In this document: piece after piece, positions 19,101-28,023 of the stretch
Position numbering within the stretch: position 1 is the stretch's first letter
How the letters are laid out: the number at the start of each line of letters is the position of its first letter
Source of the DNA: an uncultured Lachnospiraceae bacterium
GTDB lineage: Bacteria > Bacillota > Clostridia > Lachnospirales > Lachnospiraceae
Direction: 5' to 3'
DNA: 61,269 bases
Assembly: GCA_947246015.1 (NCBI GenBank)
Contig: CAMXQE010000026.1
Location: forward strand, 1-61,269
The notes under the pieces: generated by a model
What the model was told of the DNA's origin: nothing
Databases searched by the model: none
What the model saw: only the letters and a program-made list of their open reading frames with translations
Translations under genes and position numbers: made by a program

Positions 19101-19331
19101 GATATGATTACCAACGGAGATTTTGACCTGATTATCAATTCCCCGGTGGGAAAAGACAGTGTACACGATGACAGTTATTTGCGAAAAGCGGCGATTAAGG
19201 CGAAAGTCCCTTATATTACGACCGTTGCGGCGGCAAAGGTAACAGCAGAAGGAATCCATTACCTGAAGACCCATGAAGGCAGCGGAATTAAGTCTTTGCA
19301 GGAATTACACAGTGAGATTCATGACAGATAA
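16107..19331 (+). CDS. carB: Carbamoyl-phosphate synthase large subunit
   Basis: A 1074-residue enzyme that makes carbamoyl phosphate from ammonia (supplied by CarA), bicarbonate and two ATP, for pyrimidine and arginine synthesis. The two homologous ATP-grasp halves are clear: IGSGPIIIGQACEFDYSG near the start and LGGGPNRIGQGIEFDYC near residue 555, with matching GGRGMEVVYD/GGAGGGLVYN loops and RTSRSSALASK/RASRTVPLVSK ends. The C-terminal MGS-like allosteric domain follows (VARSLAEDGFKIVATGGTY). The length is standard. The ATG has GTCAGGAGGAC in front. The small subunit gene carA is not in this window, so it must be encoded elsewhere. Confidence 0.98.
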   Translation: MPKRTDIHKVLIIGSGPIIIGQACEFDYSGTQACKALRRLGYEIVLVNSNPATIMTDPETADVTYIEPLNVERLEQIIAKERPDALLPNLGGQSGLNLCAELNKAGILDKYNVKVIGVQVDAIERGEDRIEFKKTMNGLGIEMARSEVAYSVEEALAIAEKLGYPVVLRPAYTMGGAGGGLVYNKEELKTVCARGLQASLVGQVLVEESILGWEELELEVVRDADNNIITVCFIENIDPLGVHTGDSFCSAPMLTISEECQKKLQEQAYRIVESVQVIGGTNVQFAHDPVTDRIIVIEINPRTSRSSALASKATGFPIALVSAMLAAGLTLKDIPCGKYGTLDKYVPDGDYVVIKFARWAFEKFKGVEDKLGTQMRAVGEVMSIGKTYKEAFQKAIRSLETGRYGLGHARDFDTLSKEELLRRLITPSSERHFLMYEALRKGASVEEIHEITKVKAYFIEQMKELVEEEEALLACRGSLPSDEALTEAKKDGFSDKYLSQLLQIPEEDIRSRRIALGVEETWEGVHVSGTPDSAYYFSTYNGEDRNPVNTGKQKIMILGGGPNRIGQGIEFDYCCVHAAMALKKLGFETIIVNCNPETVSTDYDTSDKLYFEPLTLEDVLSIYKKEKPLGVIAQFGGQTPLNLASELEKNGVRVLGTSPSVIDLAEDRDQFRAMMEKLEIPMPESGMATTVEEALAIAEKIGYPVMVRPSYVLGGRGMEVVYDDESMTEYMKAAVGVTPDRPILIDRFLNHALECEADAISDGEHAFVPAVMEHIELAGIHSGDSACIIPSVHIPEESVEIIKEYTRKIAEEMHVKGLMNMQYAIENGKVFVLEANPRASRTVPLVSKVCNIRMVPLATDIITSGITGRPSPIRDLKEQVIPNYGVKEAVFPFNMFPEVDPVLGPEMRSTGEVLGLSVSYGEAFYKAQEAVQSKLPMGGTVLISVNKKDKDEVVEVARSLAEDGFKIVATGGTYDLITGAGIPAKKAKKLYEGRPNVGDMITNGDFDLIINSPVGKDSVHDDSYLRKAAIKAKVPYITTVAAAKVTAEGIHYLKTHEGSGIKSLQELHSEIHDR

Positions 19332-19392
19332 AGGATGGAACCGGATGGAGATTGGTGCAGGGATGGTTTAGCAGGATACTGGGGGACATAAA

Positions 19393-22212
19393 ATGGAGAA
19401 AATGGGCTGGGGACGGACATTCCTTTTGAAAAACCGGGGTATTGCGGCGGTCATGCTGTTGTTTGTTTCAACGGCGGTTATCGGGATATGCGGCATGTAT
19501 TATACGCTGTTGGAAAGCGCCCGTGTCCTTGGACGCGATTTGGCACACAGCTTTGTTCAGGATGAAGAACTGAATATTTCAAGGTTTGGAAATCAGGTCA
19601 GTCTGGGATTAGTTTATTTGGAAGAAATGAACGCAAGCAATGTGAGTGACGCCGAAAAGGAGAAATGGGTGCGGGATTTTTTCCGAAAAATGAGAGAAAC
19701 CCTGCCGGAAGCAGGAGTGGAAGCATATGCCATTTTGGACGGCAGACTGCTGGCGGAAAACCCATGGGAAGGAATGGAGGATTATGATTTCACCGGGAGC
19801 GAATGGTATCAGGAGGCGGTAGAGGCAAAGGGAGCGGTTATTTACACCGATGCGTATTACGGGCAGAAAGAGGGATGGGTTGTATCGGCAGCGGCCATAG
19901 ACCCGGAAAGCGGCGATGGTATTATTTTGGATTTAAGCAGGGAGACTTTTCAGGAATTCCATGAAAATCAAAGCCTTCCGGAAGGCGGCGCTTATTATCT
20001 GTGCGATGCGAACGGCCGGCTTCTTTACAGCAATACACATTTTCAGGTGACGGAAGAGCAATTGGAGACTTTTGCCGCAGAACTGTACAGAAGAGTGGAG
20101 AGCGGTGAAGTGACGGAGAAAAAGAACGATATTCTCGGCGTGAGCGGTGAAAAACGGGGCGTTTATTTTTCTTATGTAAACAATGGCTGGTTCTGCGCCA
20201 TGACCATGACTTATGCCGCTTTGCTGCAAGGCATGAAAAGTCTTTTCGGCTGGTATATCGCTGTGCTTATACTGTTTTTTCTGACGGCGTTTCTGATGGG
20301 ATATAAAAACAGACAGCTGCTTTTGGCAGTGAAGAAGGAGAGAGAGATTGTACAGTCTCTGGGTAACTCTTATTATGCATTTTACCGCGTGAATGTCAGG
20401 CGGAATACTTATGAAATCATTAAGGGATCCGAATATATAAATGCAAGGGCTCCCGTACATGGTGAATATACGAAGCTGCTTCATATGCTGGCAGGTATTA
20501 TGGATGAGGAAAGCGGAATAGAGTTTTTAAAGAGTTTTTCGCTGGACAGGGTCAGAGAGTTGATTGAACAGCAGACCGAAGGGTTTGGAGGCGATTTCCT
20601 GCGGCGGTTTGACGACGAATACCGTTGGGTAAATGTAAGCCTGCTGGCGGATAAGATTCTCGGCGATGACGAAGGAGTAATCTGTTTCCGGAAAATCCAT
20701 GAGGAAAAACAGCACCAGAAAGAGTATCAGAAGTTATTGGAGGATGTGCTGGCAACGGCGGAGATGAGCGAGAAATCCCAAAGGCAGTTTTTTACCAGTA
20801 TGAGCCATGAAATGAAGACACCGCTGAATATCATTATCGGAATGGCGGATATGGCGCTGCGTCCGGATGCGGGAAAAGAGAAAATCACGGATTGCCTGAA
20901 TAAGATAAAGCTCACCGCTAAGCAGCTGGCAGGATTGATTAACGATATTTTGGAAAAATCTAGACTGAATCAGAAGGGAGCGGAGAAAGACCTGCAGGTC
21001 TTTGACTTGAAAGAAGTGGTGCTGGAATGTATGGAGGATTTCAGTGTACAGGCGGAGCAGGAAGATAAGGAATTTGCAGTTGAGATGGATATAAAGAACC
21101 GGGAGGTAACAGGGAAACCTTTATATCTGATTCAGGTATTGAACCATCTGCTGTCCAATGCGTTGAAGTTTACTCATACAGGGGACCGGATTACGGTGAA
21201 GATATGTCAGGCCGGAGAAGGAGATAAACTGAGTTATCGTTTCACTGTAGAAGATACGGGAATTGGTATGCCGAAGGAATTCCTGCCCAGACTGTTTGAG
21301 CCTTATGCTACGGTGAAGCGTTTTGAAAAGCAGAAGAGCGGAAAAGGTCTTGGGCTTGCGATTGTAAAGAATCTCGTGATGCAGATGGACGGTGTGATTC
21401 ACGCGGAAAGCGAACTGGGGAAAGGAAGCCGCTTTATTGTAACGATTCCCTTTATCACCAAAGAAACGGGAGAAAAAAGGAAAGAGGAATCTTTCAAAAA
21501 AGAAAACCCGGAAAAGGGAGAGATTAGTAAAGAAAATCCCGAAAAAGAATACCTAAAAAAAGGAAACCTAAAAAAAGAAGACCTCAATAAAGAGAACTTT
21601 AATAAAGAGAACTTCAATAAAGAGAACCTCAATAAAGAGAACCTCAATAAAGAGAAACCAAAAAAAGAGAACCTCAAAAAAGAAAACTTCAGTAAAGAGG
21701 GCCCCGGTGAAAAAGAGGACATAAAAGCGGAGAGTATAGAAGCGCATGGAGAGCGGGAAGAGGAATCCGTAGTTCCGGAAGGGAAGGGACAGGAGGACGA
21801 GAAGGAAAACGAGTTGAAAGGATACCGTATCCTTGTAGCCGAAGACAATCCGTTGAATATGGAAATTGCGGTAGAACTGCTGCATATGGCTGGTGCGGAG
21901 GTAGATACTGCGGTAAACGGTCAGGAAGCAGTGGAATTGTTTGAAAAGTCCGCTACAGGCTATTATGATGCGGTGGTATTGGATATGCAGATGCCTGTAT
22001 TGGACGGATGCGGAGCTGCGGAAGCAATCCGCGGGATGAACCGTCCCGACGCATCCGTGGTTCCGATTGCCGCATTAACGGCCAATACACTTGCAGAGGA
22101 TATGGCGCGTACTGCCCATGCCGGCATGAACGTACATATGGCAAAGCCTGTGATGGCGGAAAAGTTATGGGACACATTGTATGAGCTGATACAGGAATCA
22201 CGAAGGGGTTGA
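19393..22212 (+). CDS. Membrane-bound hybrid sensor histidine kinase/receiver
   Basis: A 939-residue sensor. A transmembrane helix at about 12-34 is followed by an extracellular domain of about 240 residues that looks Cache-like (SEWYQEAVEAKGAVIYTDAY), then a second helix near 283-303. In the cytoplasm come a PAS-like region, a HisKA domain with the phospho-acceptor His in MSHEMKTPLN (about 473), an HATPase domain ending GKGLGLAIVKN, a Lys/Glu/Asn-rich linker (about 695-810) made of short repeats, and a receiver domain with the Asp in VVLDMQMP (about 862). No HPt or DNA-binding output is present, so it must pass the phosphate to a separate partner. The signal is unknown. rarA follows 26 bases downstream. 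Confidence 0.92.
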   Translation: MEKMGWGRTFLLKNRGIAAVMLLFVSTAVIGICGMYYTLLESARVLGRDLAHSFVQDEELNISRFGNQVSLGLVYLEEMNASNVSDAEKEKWVRDFFRKMRETLPEAGVEAYAILDGRLLAENPWEGMEDYDFTGSEWYQEAVEAKGAVIYTDAYYGQKEGWVVSAAAIDPESGDGIILDLSRETFQEFHENQSLPEGGAYYLCDANGRLLYSNTHFQVTEEQLETFAAELYRRVESGEVTEKKNDILGVSGEKRGVYFSYVNNGWFCAMTMTYAALLQGMKSLFGWYIAVLILFFLTAFLMGYKNRQLLLAVKKEREIVQSLGNSYYAFYRVNVRRNTYEIIKGSEYINARAPVHGEYTKLLHMLAGIMDEESGIEFLKSFSLDRVRELIEQQTEGFGGDFLRRFDDEYRWVNVSLLADKILGDDEGVICFRKIHEEKQHQKEYQKLLEDVLATAEMSEKSQRQFFTSMSHEMKTPLNIIIGMADMALRPDAGKEKITDCLNKIKLTAKQLAGLINDILEKSRLNQKGAEKDLQVFDLKEVVLECMEDFSVQAEQEDKEFAVEMDIKNREVTGKPLYLIQVLNHLLSNALKFTHTGDRITVKICQAGEGDKLSYRFTVEDTGIGMPKEFLPRLFEPYATVKRFEKQKSGKGLGLAIVKNLVMQMDGVIHAESELGKGSRFIVTIPFITKETGEKRKEESFKKENPEKGEISKENPEKEYLKKGNLKKEDLNKENFNKENFNKENLNKENLNKEKPKKENLKKENFSKEGPGEKEDIKAESIEAHGEREEESVVPEGKGQEDEKENELKGYRILVAEDNPLNMEIAVELLHMAGAEVDTAVNGQEAVELFEKSATGYYDAVVLDMQMPVLDGCGAAEAIRGMNRPDASVVPIAALTANTLAEDMARTAHAGMNVHMAKPVMAEKLWDTLYELIQESRRG
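21481..21710 (+). repeat. In-frame short tandem repeats encoding the kinase linker
   Basis: The linker between kinase and receiver is coded by degenerate 15-base units such as AATAAAGAGAACCTC (five residues, LNKEN or FNKEN), densest at 21586-21661. Because units are multiples of three, copy number can change without breaking the frame. This is coding sequence and not a CRISPR. Confidence 0.85.
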
Positions 22213-22238
22213 AACAGGGGAGAATGCAGGAGGAAGCA

Positions 22239-23564
22239 ATGGATTTATTTGAGTATATGCGGAGTACTAACATGGAAAAGGAGTCTCCCCTGGCGGCGAG
22301 GCTGCGGCCGAGGACTTTGGAGGAAGTGGTAGGGCAGGAGCATATCATCGGCAGGGATAAGCTGCTTTACCGTGCGATTAAGGCGGATAAACTCAGTTCC
22401 ATTCTGTTTTACGGCCCGCCGGGAACGGGAAAAACGACTTTGGCGAAAGTCATTGCCAATACCACCAGTGCGGAATTTACCCAGATTAATGCCACGGTAG
22501 CGGGGAAGAAAGACATGGAAGAAGTGGTGGCGAAGGCGAAGGATGCCCAGGGAATGTATGGGAAAAAGACCATTCTTTTTATCGATGAAATTCACCGTTT
22601 TAACAAGGGGCAGCAGGATTACCTGCTCCCCTTTGTAGAGGACGGCACAATTATACTGATTGGCGCTACGACGGAAAACCCCTATTTTGAAGTGAACAGC
22701 GCATTGATTTCCCGCTCTATCGTGTTCGAGCTGAAACCCTTATCCAGAGAGGATATTAAAACGCTGATTCATCGGGCTGTTTATGACAGTGACAGGGGAA
22801 TGGGGGCTTACGAGGCGGAAATAGATGAGGAGGCTATGGAGTTTCTTGCGGAATTGTCAGGCGGCGATGCAAGACATGCGCTGAATGCGGTTGAATTGGG
22901 GGTTATGACAACTGAGAGGAGTCCGGACGGGAAGATACACCTGACGGTGGAGGTGGCGCAGGAATGTATCCAAAAGCGGGTCATACGTTATGACAAGACC
23001 GGGGACAATCATTATGATACGATATCTGCTTTCATTAAAAGCATGAGGGGTTCCGACCCGGATGCGGCGGTCTACTATCTGGCGCGTATGCTGTATGCGG
23101 GAGAAAGCGTTACATTCATTGCGCGCAGGATTATGATATGCGCTTCGGAGGATGTGGGGAATGCGGACCCGCAGGCACTCCAGGTGGCAGTAGCTGCGGC
23201 GCAGGCAGTGGAACGGGTCGGGATGCCGGAGGCACAGATTATTCTGGCGCAGGCTGTTTCCTATGTGGCCAGCGCTCCGAAAAGCAATGCGGCGGTAAAT
23301 GCCATTGGAGAAGCGGCGGAAGCGGTGCAGGAAACGGGAAATCTGCCTATTCCTGTGCATCTTCAGGATGCCCATTATAAAGGGGCTGCGAAGCTGGGGC
23401 ATGGAACGGGATACAAATATGCCCATGATTATCCCAATCATTATGTAAAGCAGCAATATCTGCCCTATGAACTGAACGGCAGGGAGTTTTACAGACCGTC
23501 AGGTAACGGATATGAAGTAAAGATTAAAGAACATATGGCAAGGATAAAGAAGGAAGCAGAATAG
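22239..23564 (+). CDS. rarA: Replication-associated recombination protein A (AAA ATPase)
   Basis: A clamp-loader-like AAA+ protein that acts at stalled replication forks. It shows PLAARLRPRTLEEVVGQEH, Walker A GPPGTGKTT near residue 58, Walker B FIDEIHRFNKGQQD near 113, sensor GATTENPYFEVN, and a C-terminal tetramerisation part ending YLPYELNGREFYRP. I choose ATG at 22239 because AGGAGG lies 5 bases before it; the in-frame TTG at 22209 is less likely. Length of about 441 residues fits the family. The DUF5722 gene follows directly after the stop. Confidence 0.97.
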   Translation: MDLFEYMRSTNMEKESPLAARLRPRTLEEVVGQEHIIGRDKLLYRAIKADKLSSILFYGPPGTGKTTLAKVIANTTSAEFTQINATVAGKKDMEEVVAKAKDAQGMYGKKTILFIDEIHRFNKGQQDYLLPFVEDGTIILIGATTENPYFEVNSALISRSIVFELKPLSREDIKTLIHRAVYDSDRGMGAYEAEIDEEAMEFLAELSGGDARHALNAVELGVMTTERSPDGKIHLTVEVAQECIQKRVIRYDKTGDNHYDTISAFIKSMRGSDPDAAVYYLARMLYAGESVTFIARRIMICASEDVGNADPQALQVAVAAAQAVERVGMPEAQIILAQAVSYVASAPKSNAAVNAIGEAAEAVQETGNLPIPVHLQDAHYKGAAKLGHGTGYKYAHDYPNHYVKQQYLPYELNGREFYRPSGNGYEVKIKEHMARIKKEAE

Positions 23565-25385
23565 ATGCAGTTAAGAAAAAGAGTAATGATTTTAGCAGCG
23601 GTGCTGCTGCTGTTGTTTTCCGGCGGTATGGGAATCGCTTCGAAAATTGTTTCGGATCGTAAGCAGGAAGCAGTGGAAGCTGTTCATCTGGCGGAGGAAG
23701 AGAAGCGCAGGTCGAAGGAACAGGCAGAGGCCGAGGTGGAGAAGACGGCCAGGGCGGAACGTGAAACGGTATATGGATTTGGTTTGGAGTCGGGAGGAAG
23801 CGTATTTGAGGCGGTTCGGAACCGTCCGCCGATGGTGGAACTGACGGAAGAGAACACGGCAGATTTTGTAACCATTGATTCCTGCCGGATTAACACACAG
23901 ATTAATAAGATTACTGTCAGTGCTTCGGCGGAGGGACTTCCGGCCAGCGATGACAGATTTTATTATCTTTTTGCCCTGAAGCCGTATGAGAAAGGAATTT
24001 CGGAGGGCAGCCTGCCAATGAAAGGCATTTATAAGGCGGAGCAGGTCATATTCCATATTCCCAGGTATTTTGCGGGAACAGAAAGCGGGGTACTGTACAA
24101 ATTCGTGGTAGCGGTGAAAAAAGGGGACGAGTATGTGCCGGTCAGCGCACCTCATTACATAACCAATCAGGGAGAGGTATCGAAGTATAAGGCAGGGGGA
24201 GGCAGCAAGGGTTCCAAGAAAGGGCTTCTGATTGACCCGAATAAGCTTCGGACATCGGAATTGGATGATTTGGGTGTGAAGCAGGCAGCATATAACATTC
24301 CGGTTTCCAGGATACTGGGGCATTCCACCGACGGGATACATGATACGATTCATTACAAATACAATGGGAAAAGCTATACCTTTAACGGACAGGTTATGTC
24401 AGAGTATGATTTGGTTTTCAGTATCCTAACGGCAAAGGGGATAGAGATAACCGCGATTATCCTGAATGATGTATCTTATTCTTATCCTCAGCTGCTTCAT
24501 CCTCTGGCACGGGGAGGAATCGGGAGCGCACCTTATTATGCTTTTAATGCCACGGATGACGAGGGTTGTGAATATCTGGCAGCGGTAGGTTCCTTTCTGG
24601 CAGAGCGGTATTCCGGCAGAACCGGCAAGGGGCTGGTGGCCAACTGGATTATCGGAAACGAGATAAATGCAAGGAAAGAATGGAATTATATGGAATATGT
24701 CAGTCTGGAGTCTTATGTGGAGGAATACGCAAGGGCATACCGGATGTTCTACAATGCAATTAAGAGCGTCAACGGTTCCAGCCGCGTGTACATTTCCCTG
24801 GACCAGCAATGGGACCGAAATATAAGCGGCAATAAGAATTACGATACAAAGGATATTCTGGACGAATTCAACCGGCAGATTAAGCGGGAGGGAAATATTG
24901 ACTGGGGGCTTGCCCTGCATCCGTACAATGTGCCGCTGACCACGCCTTATACATGGAATTCCAGCAAATATGTGAAGCATTCCCTGGATACTTCCATGGT
25001 GACGATGGCGAATATTGAGGTGGTTACGAACTATTTGGAGCAGGAAGAATTTCTGACCGAAGACGGGGAAGTACGTTCGGTTTCTTTAAGTGAACTGGGT
25101 TATACTTCGTCAGCGGGTGAGACTGTGCAGGCGGCTGCCATCGTATATGCATATAAAAAAGCGGCTGCCAATGAACATATTGATGCGATTCTCTTTTCCA
25201 GACAGACGGATGCACCGGAGGAAATTGCACAGGGACTGGCGCTTGGTATTAATCATACGGACGGCTCCCATAAGTATGTATATCAGGTTTATAAATATAT
25301 GGATACGGACCAGAGTGACCAGTATACCGGATTTGCGAAAAACATGATTGGTATTTCCGATTGGTCGCAGATTGTTTCAGAATAG
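23565..25385 (+). CDS. DUF5722 protein, predicted secreted glycosidase-like TIM barrel
   Basis: A 606-residue exported protein. Residues 5-27 are a signal anchor, followed by a charged coiled-coil stretch (EEEKRRSKEQAEAEVEKTA). A beta-rich domain comes next, then a barrel-like region. NWIIGNEINARKEWN (near residue 363) and SLSELGYTS (near 509) look like the acid/base and nucleophile strands of clan GH-A glycosidases, and LALHPYNVPLTTPY fits a barrel strand. DUF5722 has no settled substrate to my knowledge. The ATG lies immediately after the rarA stop. It converges on the DUF4364 gene with a 9-base overlap. Glycosidase activity is inference. Confidence 0.8.
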   Translation: MQLRKRVMILAAVLLLLFSGGMGIASKIVSDRKQEAVEAVHLAEEEKRRSKEQAEAEVEKTARAERETVYGFGLESGGSVFEAVRNRPPMVELTEENTADFVTIDSCRINTQINKITVSASAEGLPASDDRFYYLFALKPYEKGISEGSLPMKGIYKAEQVIFHIPRYFAGTESGVLYKFVVAVKKGDEYVPVSAPHYITNQGEVSKYKAGGGSKGSKKGLLIDPNKLRTSELDDLGVKQAAYNIPVSRILGHSTDGIHDTIHYKYNGKSYTFNGQVMSEYDLVFSILTAKGIEITAIILNDVSYSYPQLLHPLARGGIGSAPYYAFNATDDEGCEYLAAVGSFLAERYSGRTGKGLVANWIIGNEINARKEWNYMEYVSLESYVEEYARAYRMFYNAIKSVNGSSRVYISLDQQWDRNISGNKNYDTKDILDEFNRQIKREGNIDWGLALHPYNVPLTTPYTWNSSKYVKHSLDTSMVTMANIEVVTNYLEQEEFLTEDGEVRSVSLSELGYTSSAGETVQAAAIVYAYKKAAANEHIDAILFSRQTDAPEEIAQGLALGINHTDGSHKYVYQVYKYMDTDQSDQYTGFAKNMIGISDWSQIVSE

Positions 25386-25892
25386 CTGTTTTACTAAAAA
25401 CTGATAGATTTCCTGATTCTTCCGCTGCCAGTTATCACAGATAGCTGCAGCGGATTCCTCCGTAGGTACGGAGAGGGTGATATCGACCAGATTAATGTCT
25501 TTTTCCCTCGCAATAAGACGGGCTTCATATTCGCCGGAAGTGGATTTATAATAATCGGTGAGGACGGAAGACTCGTTTTTCATTTCCATTCCGTTTTCTT
25601 TAAAAAAATCCCCTATTTCCGTTTTAATTGCATCGCTGATACTGGTTTGAAAAAAGGACAGAGTGCTGGAGCCCTCGGCAGTGAGCGTCAGAAGAGTGCG
25701 GTTGCCGACGGGACGGACTGTAATCATGGAGTCCTCTTTCAGCTCACTGATAGCCTGCTGGAGCGTGAGGAAATTCGTATATTCCCTTTCGAGGATGAAT
25801 CCGCTTATCTGTGCGGCGGTCAGGGGAAAATTCGCTTTATCCAGCATGTAAAGGATAATCAGTTTATAAATGGCAATCGGTTTCTGCGGCAT
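25377..25892 (-). CDS. DUF4364 protein, winged-helix-like
   Basis: A 171-residue cytoplasmic protein matching DUF4364 of Clostridia. The first 80 residues look like a winged helix (YKLIILYMLDKANFPLTAAQ, then FILEREYTNFLTLQQAISEL). A beta-rich part follows with EARLIAREKDINLVDITLSV. Role unproven; a transcription regulator is plausible. Its start overlaps the 3' end of the radical SAM gene by 29 bases, so translation is probably coupled. Confidence 0.82.
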   Translation of the reverse strand: MPQKPIAIYKLIILYMLDKANFPLTAAQISGFILEREYTNFLTLQQAISELKEDSMITVRPVGNRTLLTLTAEGSSTLSFFQTSISDAIKTEIGDFFKENGMEMKNESSVLTDYYKSTSGEYEARLIAREKDINLVDITLSVPTEESAAAICDNWQRKNQEIYQFLVKQLF

Positions 25893-26850
25893 AGTGTATA
25901 CTTCCTTTCCAGTGTTTTCCCTGATAGGAATCCTGAAGCTTCATGCGGTGGTGGAGGGCGTTCAGGACTTTTTTCTTGTCCCTGCTCCATATGGGTGCAA
26001 TCAGCAATTCTTTTGCGCCGTCTCCCGTGACGCGGTGGAGGACGGTGTCAGGCGAAAGCCGTTCGATACAGCTTATTAAAAGGTCCAGGTATTCTTCCAG
26101 TGTAAGGGTTTGGAACAGCTGTTTTTCATAATCCAGGGCGAGGTCAGTTCCCTTTAATACATGGAGAAGCTGCAGTTTGACACCGAAGAGGGGGAAGCGG
26201 TTCAGATACTCTATGGTCTGCAGCATCATGGATTTGCTCTCTCCGGGAAGCCCTAAAATGACATGGACGATAACCGGAATGGACAGAGCGTGCAGGGCAT
26301 GTACCGCCTGTTCGAAACAGGGAAGAGCGTAACCTCTCCGGATATAGGCTGCCGTACTTTCATGGATGGTCTGAAGCCCCAGCTCTATCCATATAAATTT
26401 ATCGGTATATTCCCTTTTCAGCCGGCCAAGCAGCGTCAGTACTTCTTCGGGCAGGCAGTCCGGACGGGTGGCAATGGAAATGCCTGCGGTAAAAGGGTGA
26501 TTCAAAGCGTTCCGGTAGAGGGTTTCCAAATGTGCTGCGGGTGCATAAGTGCAGGTGAAGGCCTGGAAATAGGCAATGAGCGGTTCATTTCCGGATTCCG
26601 GTATCTGTTCTGCGGACACCATGGAATCCGCAGAAACGGCAAATTCACCGCTGCCCCCCGCGCTGCAGAAGATGCAGCCTCTCGTATCCAGCGTACCATC
26701 CCTGTTTGGACAGGTAAAACCGGCGTCAAGGGCAACTTTTTTCATCCGGTATCCATACTGGTTTTTTAAAAATGCCTCCAGGGAATAATAGCGTTTGCCC
26801 CGCCATAGGCCGGAAATATTCTCTTTAAGGTTCCGTGTATGCTCTGTCAT
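25864..26850 (-). CDS. Radical SAM protein of the YhcC/TIGR01212 type
   Basis: A 328-residue radical SAM enzyme. The cluster cysteines occur in the spacing typical for this subgroup: CPNRDGTLDTRGCIFC. Other hallmarks are YYSLEAFLKNQYG at the start, YFQAFTCTYAP, GISIATRPDCL, WIELGLQTIHE and HVILGLPGE. E. coli YhcC is the named relative; its reaction is not established to my knowledge. It lies between malic enzyme and DUF4364 on the same strand, 18 bases after the malic enzyme stop. Confidence 0.93.
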   Translation of the reverse strand: MTEHTRNLKENISGLWRGKRYYSLEAFLKNQYGYRMKKVALDAGFTCPNRDGTLDTRGCIFCSAGGSGEFAVSADSMVSAEQIPESGNEPLIAYFQAFTCTYAPAAHLETLYRNALNHPFTAGISIATRPDCLPEEVLTLLGRLKREYTDKFIWIELGLQTIHESTAAYIRRGYALPCFEQAVHALHALSIPVIVHVILGLPGESKSMMLQTIEYLNRFPLFGVKLQLLHVLKGTDLALDYEKQLFQTLTLEEYLDLLISCIERLSPDTVLHRVTGDGAKELLIAPIWSRDKKKVLNALHHRMKLQDSYQGKHWKGSIHYAAETDCHL

Positions 26851-26868
26851 AGGTCTGCTAGCGCCGTT

Positions 26869-28023
26869 TTACCGTACAATATGGGCTTTCACTGCATCCG
26901 CGACCGCTTCCGCCACCTTGGGATTAAAAGCCTCCGGCATGATATGGTTTTCATCCAGTTCCTCATCCGGCACCAGATTGGCAATGGCATGGGCGGCGGC
27001 CAGCTTCATTTCTTCCGTAATCTGAGTTGCCCGTCCTTCCAGAGCACCTTTGAAAATGCCGGGAAACGCAACTACGTTATTGACCTGGTTCGGGAAATCG
27101 CTGCGTCCTGTTCCCACAACTTTTGCTCCCGCTTCTTTTGCAAGGTCGGGCATGATTTCCGGCACCGGATTTGCCATGGCAAAGAGGATGGAGTCCCGGT
27201 TCATGGATGCTACCATTTCTTTTGTTACGATTCCCGGTGCGGATACGCCGACGAAAATATCCGCGCCTTTTAGGGCGTCGGCGAGGGAGCCGGTTTCGTG
27301 ATTCGGGTTCGTGATCCGGGCCATTTTTTCCTGCATCCAGTTCAGTCCTTCTGTCTGTGTGGAGATGATTCCCACCTTGTCGCACATGAGGATATTGGGA
27401 AAGCCGTAGGTAAGCAGCAGTTTTGTAATCGCAACTCCGGCGCTGCCGGCGCCGTTTACTACGACTTTGCATTCTTCTTTTTTCTTTCCGGTTACTTTCA
27501 GTGCATTCATGATACCGGCAAGAACAACGATGGCCGTACCGTGCTGGTCATCATGGAAAACCGGGATATCAAGGATTTCTTTCAGACGTTCCTCTATTTC
27601 AAAACAACGGGGAGCGCTGATATCCTCCAGATTGATTCCGCCGAACCCCGGTGCCAGATAAGTGACTGCTTTGATGATTTCTTCCGTATCCTGTGTATCC
27701 AGACAGATGGGAACTGCATTGACTCCGCCGAATTCCTTGAATAATACGGCTTTCCCCTCCATAACCGGCATGGCTGCATAAGGACCGATGTTTCCAAGCC
27801 CCAGGACTGCGCTTCCGTCCGATACTACGGCTACCGTATTAGCTTTCATTGTATAAGTATAAGCGGCTTCTTTATCCTCCGCAATGACTTTGCATGGTTC
27901 TGCTACTCCGGGCGTATAGGCATAGGACAGGTCTTCTCTTGATTTCACAGGTGTCTTTGACACCGTTTCAAGTTTTCCGTTCCATTGTTTATGAAGTTCT
28001 AACGCTTTTTCGTTTGTAGTCAT
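26869..28023 (-). CDS. NAD(P)-dependent malic enzyme
   Basis: Oxidative decarboxylation of malate to pyruvate. About 384 residues, the short bacterial form without a phosphotransacetylase-like tail. Visible motifs: AYTPGVAEPC with the catalytic Tyr, TVAVVSDGSAVLGLGNIG, EDISAPRCFEIE and FHDDQHGTAIV for metal binding, and NGAGSAGVAI of the Rossmann fold. I choose ATG at 28023 (product begins MTTNEKALEL), with GAGGGAAAAT in front; the frame extends to 28155 but that part is not family-like. Cofactor preference cannot be read. It is the first gene of the minus-strand group with the radical SAM and DUF4364 genes. Confidence 0.95.
   Translation of the reverse strand: MTTNEKALELHKQWNGKLETVSKTPVKSREDLSYAYTPGVAEPCKVIAEDKEAAYTYTMKANTVAVVSDGSAVLGLGNIGPYAAMPVMEGKAVLFKEFGGVNAVPICLDTQDTEEIIKAVTYLAPGFGGINLEDISAPRCFEIEERLKEILDIPVFHDDQHGTAIVVLAGIMNALKVTGKKKEECKVVVNGAGSAGVAITKLLLTYGFPNILMCDKVGIISTQTEGLNWMQEKMARITNPNHETGSLADALKGADIFVGVSAPGIVTKEMVASMNRDSILFAMANPVPEIMPDLAKEAGAKVVGTGRSDFPNQVNNVVAFPGIFKGALEGRATQITEEMKLAAAHAIANLVPDEELDENHIMPEAFNPKVAEAVADAVKAHIVR

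Noticed and set aside
21481..21710. Possible CRISPR-like or non-coding repeat array
   Set aside because: The units are contiguous without unique spacers and stay in frame within the kinase gene, so it is a coding linker.
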